Source: Nostocales cyanobacterium
GTDB taxonomy: Bacteria > Cyanobacteriota > Cyanobacteriia > Cyanobacteriales > Nostocaceae
NCBI GenBank assembly: GCA_004293145.1
Contig: RDYJ01000027.1
Span: forward strand, 1 to 35,487
Direction: 5' to 3'
Length of the DNA stretch: 35,487 nucleotides
This document shows positions 29,182 through 35,487 of the stretch, in pieces (position 1 is the stretch's first letter; every line of letters begins with the position of its first letter). A program made the translations under genes and the position numbers. Below the pieces are notes generated by a model, which saw nothing but the letters and a program-made list of their open reading frames with translations, was not told where the DNA came from and ran no database searches.

Positions 29182-30018
29182 TTAACCTTTTCCACCAGTA
29201 AAAGTTACACCTTGAATAAAATAGCGGTTGAAAAAAGCGTAAATTCCCAAAGCGGGGAGAGTGAATATCATTGAAGCTGCCATGATGTAATTCCAATAGC
29301 TGATGTATTGACCTTTAAAAGTATTTAAACCTAGAGGTAGAGTAAACATCTCCGGGTCAAATAATATCACCAGCGGAAGTATAAAATTATTCCAACTGCC
29401 CATAAAGACAAAAACCGCCTGTGCTGCTAGGGCTGGTTTAGCTAGGGGTAAAACAATATTTTGGAAAATCTCCCAGGTATTTAAACCATCTAATTGGGCT
29501 GCTTCTTCTAATTCTTTAGGAAAATTAACAAAAAACTGCCGCATCATAAAAATAAAAGTAGCATTAACCATACTAGGTACAATCATGCCTTGATAAGAAT
29601 TGAGCCAACCCAACGCTTTTAAAATCAAAAAGGTGGGAATTAGGGTAATTTGTGCTGGTACTGCCAGTACAGCTAAAATTAGGAAGAACCAAAAGCGTTT
29701 ACCGACAAATCGCAGTCTAGCTAAGGCATAACCTGCCATTGAATTTAAAATTAAGTTTAAAAACGTAACGCTGATAGCGATTATAACGCTGTTAAATAAC
29801 CAACGAAAAAATAGGGGTTCTTGCAAAAATAGTTGCTTGTAGTTATCGAGAGTAAAATTCTGAGGAATGAAATTTGGCGCACCATTAATAATTTCTGACA
29901 GAGGTTTAAATGATGCTGACAGCGCCCATAAAAAAGGAATTAGGGTGATAATTGCATAGACTATTAATAATAGATATAACAAAACTTTCAGCCAGGGCAA
30001 TCGAGAAATTAGATTCAC
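29182..30018 (-). CDS. Carbohydrate ABC transporter permease (MalG/UgpE type)
   Basis: EAAQLDGLNTWEIFQNIVLPLAKPALAAQAVFVFMGSWNNF EAA-loop motif; overlaps upstream permease by 4 bp. Confidence 0.95.
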   Translation of the reverse strand: MNLISRLPWLKVLLYLLLIVYAIITLIPFLWALSASFKPLSEIINGAPNFIPQNFTLDNYKQLFLQEPLFFRWLFNSVIIAISVTFLNLILNSMAGYALARLRFVGKRFWFFLILAVLAVPAQITLIPTFLILKALGWLNSYQGMIVPSMVNATFIFMMRQFFVNFPKELEEAAQLDGLNTWEIFQNIVLPLAKPALAAQAVFVFMGSWNNFILPLVILFDPEMFTLPLGLNTFKGQYISYWNYIMAASMIFTLPALGIYAFFNRYFIQGVTFTGGKG

Positions 30019-30923
30019 ATTCTTTCACCTCCAAATATTCGCCTTTGAATCAAAGTGATAGTAATGATCACTGCTGCCAGTAAAAATGCAATAGCCGCAG
30101 CATATCCAAGTTGTAAATTTCTAAATACAGCTTGATAAATTAGCAATACCACTGTCAAAGTAGCGTTATTTGGTCCACCAGTTCCACCAGAAAAAATATA
30201 AGATTGGTCAAATAATTGAAAAGTGCCAATTATCCCCACTGTTACTATAAAAAAAGTCACAGGTTGGAGTAAAGGAATAGTAATACTAATAAACTGATCC
30301 CAACCATTTGCCCCATCTAAAGCTGCTGCTTCATAAAGTGTTTGGGGGATATCTTGTAAAGCTGCTAAATAAATCACCATGTAAAAAGGCGCAGTTGACC
30401 AAATATTCATGATCATAATGCCTTTTAATGCCACTTTTGGATCTCCTAACCAATTATAGGTAGGTAGTCCAATAAAGCCTAGAACATTGTTTAGTAAACC
30501 ATCGGTGTTATAAATCCACATAAAGATGAGTGTTAGCACAGCCGAAGATGTGACTGTGGGTAAAAAATAGAGAATCCGCCACCAGTTTTTTCCACGAATA
30601 CCAGAATTTAAAGTTACAGCTAAAATTAAAGCTAAAATAGTTTGACTGGGAACGACAATAGCCACATATTCTGCTGTATTTTTTAACGCAATTCCTAATT
30701 GTTCATCATCTATCAAACGGTTGAAATTACTAAAGCCAATAAATTGATATTTAATATCGCCTAAAAGTTGAACTTTGTGGAGAGAAAGAAAGACAGCGTA
30801 GAGAATGGGGAGAATAACAAAAGTACCCAAAATTAAGATTGTGGGCATCATGAACAGATACCCGGCTAGGTTTTCTGTAATTTTCCAGGGTTGGTTTCTG
30901 CGTTGTCTGTTGATGGGAAACAC
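30015..30923 (-). CDS. Sugar ABC transporter permease (MalF/UgpA type), GTG start
   Basis: EAAALDGANGWDQFISITIPLLQPVTFFIV EAA loop; SD AGGAGG upstream of GTG at 30923. Confidence 0.95.
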   Translation of the reverse strand: MFPINRQRRNQPWKITENLAGYLFMMPTILILGTFVILPILYAVFLSLHKVQLLGDIKYQFIGFSNFNRLIDDEQLGIALKNTAEYVAIVVPSQTILALILAVTLNSGIRGKNWWRILYFLPTVTSSAVLTLIFMWIYNTDGLLNNVLGFIGLPTYNWLGDPKVALKGIMIMNIWSTAPFYMVIYLAALQDIPQTLYEAAALDGANGWDQFISITIPLLQPVTFFIVTVGIIGTFQLFDQSYIFSGGTGGPNNATLTVVLLIYQAVFRNLQLGYAAAIAFLLAAVIITITLIQRRIFGGERM

Positions 30924-30978
30924 AATTAGACCTCCTGTATTGAAATTGAGGCTTTGAAAGTGCGATCGCTTCAGCTAT

Positions 30979-31446
30979 CTACAAAGATTGAATTTCTATT
31001 TCTATTTCTGTTTCTGTTTGAACTTTTGTTTCAATTTGAGCTTCAACCATTGGGGTATAAATAGGAATATCAGCTTGTATTGCTTCAAAACTCACAACTA
31101 GAGAATATGGAACTTCAGCAAAAGGATCGTTATTCCAGCCTTCGTGTCCAACTACTGCTATACAGAATGCCTCTTTTAATTGATATGATTTTACAAATGC
31201 CCAATCTTTTTGGATAGTTCCTATACTTCTGGACACATTTTTAATGCTTCTATAGCGTTTTTCTTTACCAAGAGTCCAGGTAAATAATTCGTCTCCTTTT
31301 TCGGCATCTTCTGGAATCTTATGATTAGCTAACATTCTACCTAAAAAATGTTTTGAATCTTCACCTGTTCTGCTACAGTCCCAATCTAACCAAGTTGAAA
31401 GATACTTTCTTCTATTACGCCTTGTTCTCCGTGGTTGCGCTTTGTA
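30979..31446 (-). pseudogene. C-terminal domain of the S8 protease, separated from the main ORF by one in-frame TAA
   Basis: Same frame as 31447-33621; reads YKAQPRRTRRNRRKYLSTWLDWDCSRTGEDSKHFLGRMLANHK...QKDWAFVKSYQLKEAFCIAVVGHEGWNNDPFAEVPYSLVVSFEAI. Confidence 0.8.
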
Positions 31447-33621
31447 TTATAATGTAATTTCCAATAAAATCTCAAATTCTTCTCCTGGTGATCTGAGACT
31501 ATCCGGTAATTTTACTTGATAAATGTCAACCTCTCCGGCTTTAATTAATTTCTTCCCTTGTGTGATTAGTGTGATACGATTAGGAGTATTACTAATGGCA
31601 CGCTCAACATCAGGAATACCATAGCCTATTTGACGAATTACATTATATTTTTCTTCATTAGTTTTTGCTAATGCCCAATCTGGCCAACGTGCTGATTGAA
31701 CAATTAATGCTCGATATAGCAAACAACTTTCATTAGGAAACTCAGCAGCAAGTCTGGCTGCAATATGGGTTACTCTTGGTGCTGCAAAGGAAGTTCCAAA
31801 AGCATCCGCAGCAACTAAAGGACTAGGAGTAGGACTTAAAGTTGATCTTACTAATTCCGGGCTGGTATTGGTGTTACAAATGAAGCTTGGTGGTTGATTT
31901 TCATCTTTTAAAATATCACCACCATATTCTACTACTTCGGGTTTAATTGTATCCCATATTCCCAAACCAGAACAAGAAAATGGCGATGGTTCATCTTTTT
32001 CTCCTAATGAAGACCAAGATAAATCACGAAAAGAATCTGACGTAATTGAACCCACTGTTAATGCTTGAAAACTTTGGGCTGGGTTGGCAATTCTACAAGA
32101 ATTTTCTGTCAGATAATCTGGGTATTCTCTACCTGCTAATAAGTGATTTTTAACCGATAATCTGGGTGAAGTTCGATAGCTATCTAAAGGAATATTACCA
32201 GCAGCAACTATAAAAAAAATGTCTTTTTCATAACTTAATTGATCTATAGTAGATGCCCAAGCACTCATATATCTAGTCCGACAAGGAGCATCACTAGCAA
32301 GTGAATGATTAAATATTCTTGTTCCTGTTTGATTATAATAGTATTTAACAATATCTTTTAGCAATGAAGGTGGATACAGCCTATCAGATAATCTACAATC
32401 ACTATTAAGTATCCTTGCATTTTGAAGCCAACAAACTGCTTTATAACTTCCTTGATGGGGAATAATTCTTGGATATAAAACTGCTCCAGCGACCCTAGTT
32501 CCATGACCACCATTACTGACCATATCAGCAGTTAAGTTTATTTCTGAAGGAATCCACGATTTTGAGTTATTAGAATCAATAGCATTTCTTAATAAGGGAT
32601 GCTGTTCTTGAATACCACTATCAATAATACATACTTTAGGAGCATTCCGATCTGGAGGTTCTAATGTAAATGAGACATTTTCATCTTCAGGTATTTCATG
32701 ATCAGGTAAGCCTGGTTCATAAATATTATCTTGTTCGGTTACTTCAAAAATATAGGGAAAGTTAAATACTAGATCCTTTAAACCTAAGCCAGAAATTTGA
32801 ATTAGACATGAAAAACTATCAGGTACTGTAGCAAATTGATAATTATCATCTATGCTTAAAATTTCACCACGATATTGATACTTTGTTTTGTCACTAATAA
32901 ATTTTAATAAATCTTGTTGTCGTTGTGCTGCTAAATCATCCCATTCTTCAATGGTTAAATCACGATTGTCAATCCATTTATTGATTGCTTTCACATAATT
33001 TTCAGGGTTTTTATAATTTTTCTGCTCTGGATATTCACGTAATTTACTTCTAATTCCTAAACAAGATATACCTACTTCAACAATATAAATCTGTTCATCT
33101 TTTATTTGATCCCATTCCTGTAATAACTTGGGAGATAAAATAAATTCTGGGCGTTGTTTATCATCAAATATGTTTAAAATTTTAGCGATTACACCACCAC
33201 CGTTTTGATCGGTCAAAAATTTTTCTATTTTATTTTTAAGTTTGCTTAAATCCGTATCCGCAGATGCACCGATAATATATCCACCTTCTAACTCAGATAT
33301 TATTTCTATTTCAGAAGTTCTTAGGTCATCTAAATCAAATTCTTCAGAATCAATTTGTAGAATTAAAGCTATAGCATTAGGAACTGCTGGCTGTTTATCT
33401 TTTTCACGTTCCTGTTGAGAGGTTTGCCATTCATCAACTAGAGAGGATAATAATTCTTGGATTTTGCTTCCATGTCCCTGACGATTACCCAGATTAATAG
33501 CTGTTTGAGTAACTTTGTTTTTATCAGGTATAATAACAACTGGTTTTGCTGTACCCTTGTCTGTCAATTTAAGCTGAATATGTGGAAAACCCTGAGAACT
33601 TTCAACCATTTTTTTCTCCAA
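31447..33621 (-). CDS. ietS: Subtilisin-like (S8) serine protease, IetS-like
   Basis: Catalytic motifs VCIIDSGIQEQHP (Asp), NGGHGTRVAGA (His), FGTSFAAPRV (Ser); directly downstream of AAA ATPase. Confidence 0.85.
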   Translation of the reverse strand: MEKKMVESSQGFPHIQLKLTDKGTAKPVVIIPDKNKVTQTAINLGNRQGHGSKIQELLSSLVDEWQTSQQEREKDKQPAVPNAIALILQIDSEEFDLDDLRTSEIEIISELEGGYIIGASADTDLSKLKNKIEKFLTDQNGGGVIAKILNIFDDKQRPEFILSPKLLQEWDQIKDEQIYIVEVGISCLGIRSKLREYPEQKNYKNPENYVKAINKWIDNRDLTIEEWDDLAAQRQQDLLKFISDKTKYQYRGEILSIDDNYQFATVPDSFSCLIQISGLGLKDLVFNFPYIFEVTEQDNIYEPGLPDHEIPEDENVSFTLEPPDRNAPKVCIIDSGIQEQHPLLRNAIDSNNSKSWIPSEINLTADMVSNGGHGTRVAGAVLYPRIIPHQGSYKAVCWLQNARILNSDCRLSDRLYPPSLLKDIVKYYYNQTGTRIFNHSLASDAPCRTRYMSAWASTIDQLSYEKDIFFIVAAGNIPLDSYRTSPRLSVKNHLLAGREYPDYLTENSCRIANPAQSFQALTVGSITSDSFRDLSWSSLGEKDEPSPFSCSGLGIWDTIKPEVVEYGGDILKDENQPPSFICNTNTSPELVRSTLSPTPSPLVAADAFGTSFAAPRVTHIAARLAAEFPNESCLLYRALIVQSARWPDWALAKTNEEKYNVIRQIGYGIPDVERAISNTPNRITLITQGKKLIKAGEVDIYQVKLPDSLRSPGEEFEILLEITL

Positions 33622-33647
33622 ACACCAAAAATTTAACTCTCAAAAAA

Positions 33648-34670
33648 CTAGGAAACCTTGATTTCTGCGATCGCTTCTTCTAGGTGTTCCTGAATCACTA
33701 ACTCCTCTCGCTCCAAAATCGCTCGTTTAGCCGCATCCTGAGCAACCCTGACAGCTTGAGCGGCAGAAAAATCTCTCATCTGCTCAATGATTCTTGGCCA
33801 GTTGATAGATCCTACTTCGATAGCAGATAGTGTTTCTTTCAGTATAAATTCTAGCTCCTGTTCTCCCGGTTTGGGTACTGCAATCAAATCATCAAATCTT
33901 CTCCACAGGGCAGTATCCAAAGATTTATTCAAATTCGTAGCCGCTACCATCAGCCCTGAAGATGGTTGATACTCATCCAAAATTTGCAAAAATGTATTTA
34001 CAACTCGCTTAATTTCTCCTACTTCTTGAGAATCTTCTCGTGTTTTAGCAATCGAGTCACATTCATCAAGAAACAACAAACATGGACTTTTTGAAGCATC
34101 TTCAAATACAAGTCTTAAATTACTGGCAGTTTCCCCTAAAAAAGACGACACCATTGCATCAAACCGAACTTTCAAAAGTGGTAAACCGGTATTCCAGGCT
34201 AAACGTTCTGCTCCCAACGTCTTTCCACAACCAGGGGGTCCATAAAGGAGAATTTTTTGTCTGTAACGCAGTCCATGATGAGCTAGTCTATCTCTTGCTG
34301 CATACTCGCGTTCAATTCTTTGAAACCGCTTCTCAATTTTTTCAGGCAACACCATGTAATGACGTAGTTTATCCCTTGGGATAGTCGTTACCAGGGGAAG
34401 ATTAAAACGCTTACTGGTTGGTAGTTCACTTAAACCCTGTAAGTTTTCTGGTGTTGTTCGTGTGGCATTTGCAAGTGAGGAAACAGGTTTAATAAAGTCA
34501 GGAGATTGCTCCTTAGATTTCTTTTTAGTAATATTCTCTAATTGATCAGCAAGAAGAGTATGTCCTTTACTGCGTTCTTCTTCTATAACTAGATATGTGA
34601 GTTTATCAATCGCTTCTTGGTCTGAACTAGCGATCGCCCTAAAAAACCTTTTGAGAAGCTCTCCTTTCAT
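33648..34670 (-). CDS. ietA: AAA+ ATPase, IetA-like
   Basis: Walker A LYGPPGCGKTLGAERLA, Walker B CLLFLDECDSIAKTRED, AATNLNKSLDTALWRRFDD; partnered with S8 protease. Confidence 0.85.
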   Translation of the reverse strand: MKGELLKRFFRAIASSDQEAIDKLTYLVIEEERSKGHTLLADQLENITKKKSKEQSPDFIKPVSSLANATRTTPENLQGLSELPTSKRFNLPLVTTIPRDKLRHYMVLPEKIEKRFQRIEREYAARDRLAHHGLRYRQKILLYGPPGCGKTLGAERLAWNTGLPLLKVRFDAMVSSFLGETASNLRLVFEDASKSPCLLFLDECDSIAKTREDSQEVGEIKRVVNTFLQILDEYQPSSGLMVAATNLNKSLDTALWRRFDDLIAVPKPGEQELEFILKETLSAIEVGSINWPRIIEQMRDFSAAQAVRVAQDAAKRAILEREELVIQEHLEEAIAEIKVS

Positions 34671-34716
34671 ATTGCCTCTCTCCGCAAAAATAGCAATTTC
34701 TTATTTATATAGTACA

Positions 34717-34746
34717 AGTATACTGTATTGCTTAGTGCGTCATCAA
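34717..34746 (-). promoter_or_regulatory. Candidate sigma70-type promoter for the AAA/S8 cassette
   Basis: Minus strand TTGATG - 18 bp - TATACT; within palindromic AGTATACT context. Confidence 0.4.
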
Positions 34747-34801
34747 TTATAACGCGATTATCCTGTCGATGATAATTATATTAACTTTTGTAAAAAAATA
34801 T

Positions 34802-34832
34802 CATTAGCACGCTTGTTTTATGAAACGTGCCG
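34802..34832 (-). terminator. Probable terminator of the sugar-binding-protein gene
   Basis: Minus strand GCACG-TTTCATAAAACAAG-CGTGC then TAATGATATTTTTTT. Confidence 0.5.
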
Positions 34833-34842
34833 TCATCTACTA

Positions 34843-35487
34843 TTACTCCATCATTTTAATCTGCTGATTAGCTGTATTCTGCGCCCTCAACATCGCCTGA
34901 TTTAACGGCTGTTCTCCCAACAAAGCACTAATAAACTGATTATCAAAATTATTCGCAATTGCGGCTGGATATTTCCCCACTTGCCAAGGCGTTGCATAAT
35001 TAACACCCGCTACTAAAGCAGACCTAAAATAATCTTGATCATACCCTAATTTTTCCGCTACAGATTTACGAGTTGGTAAAGCAAAACCTTTACCTGTCCA
35101 CTTTTCCATTCCTTCTTTTCCAGTGAGGTAAGAAATTAATTCCCAAGCAGCTTTTTTATGCTTTGTTTGCTTATTCATCACATAGGCAACAGTATAAACC
35201 ATCGTCCCTTTTTTGTTATTAATACTCGGAACTTCTGCCGTAGCAAAATCTATCTGCGGGAAGGTTTCTTGCAGATAAGGAATAGCCCAATTTCCTTCAA
35301 TTACCATTGATACTTTACCTTGACCAAACATATCACTACCAGAACTAGCACCAACATCAGATGGGAGGGCTGAAGTTTGGTTTTTTCGATATTGGTCTAT
35401 CACCAAATTTAAACCTTTTAAAGCTGCTTCACTTGCAAAAGTAGCATAACCGTGGTTATTAATTACTTTTCCACCATAAGCTTTAAT
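34843..35487 (-). CDS. Sugar ABC transporter extracellular substrate-binding protein, C-terminal part (5' end outside window)
   Basis: Open frame to window edge: IKAYGGKVINNHGYATFASEAALKGLNLVIDQYRK...FGQGKVSMVIEGNWAIPYLQE...AAWELISYLTGKEGMEKW. Confidence 0.92.
   Translation of the reverse strand: MKAYGGKVINNHGYATFASEAALKGLNLVIDQYRKNQTSALPSDVGASSGSDMFGQGKVSMVIEGNWAIPYLQETFPQIDFATAEVPSINNKKGTMVYTVAYVMNKQTKHKKAAWELISYLTGKEGMEKWTGKGFALPTRKSVAEKLGYDQDYFRSALVAGVNYATPWQVGKYPAAIANNFDNQFISALLGEQPLNQAMLRAQNTANQQIKMME

Noticed and set aside
1-35487. Frequent GCGATCGC octamers as a special local system
   Set aside because: HIP1 is a genome-wide cyanobacterial motif; only the copy in the kinase H-box is reported as notable

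Overview
Chromosomal window from a filamentous, heterocyst-type (Nostocales-like) cyanobacterium. Support for this is psbV-petE-cytochrome c6 linkage, many HIP1 octamers (GCGATCGC), lti46-like genes, and phycobiont-type two-component genes. Identifiable content: truncated Ser/Thr kinase, Omp85/BamA-type protein, lipid-A-disaccharide-synthase-like protein, a two-component cluster (NarL-type RR, two REC-HisKA-HATPase hybrids, CheY-like RR), an AAA ATPase and Tyr/Trp-type permease, KptA, a stress cluster (YeaQ-like, ChaB/Lti46.2-like, Dps, low-temperature-induced protein), polysaccharide deacetylase, HNH endonuclease, RHH protein, GAF sensor kinase plus SRPBCC protein, tRNA-Glu(TTC), cation/proton antiporter, TonB-like protein, cytochrome c6/plastocyanin/PsbV, and a CUT1 sugar ABC transporter. 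The most interesting region is 30979-34746. There an AAA+ ATPase plus subtilisin-like (S8) protease pair, resembling the ietAS toxin-antitoxin/anti-phage module, sits between the sugar-binding-protein gene and the two permease genes. Its protease ORF is split by one in-frame TAA codon from a 155-residue C-terminal domain in the same frame. Other notable observations: a histidine kinase whose H-box His is replaced by Asp exactly at a HIP1 site, a T9 homopolymer frameshift in a small membrane protein, two adjacent MITE-like foldback elements, and a dispersed GATCCCC-ACTTCTT inverted-repeat family. Product calls come from reading the translations and motifs; no database search was run.
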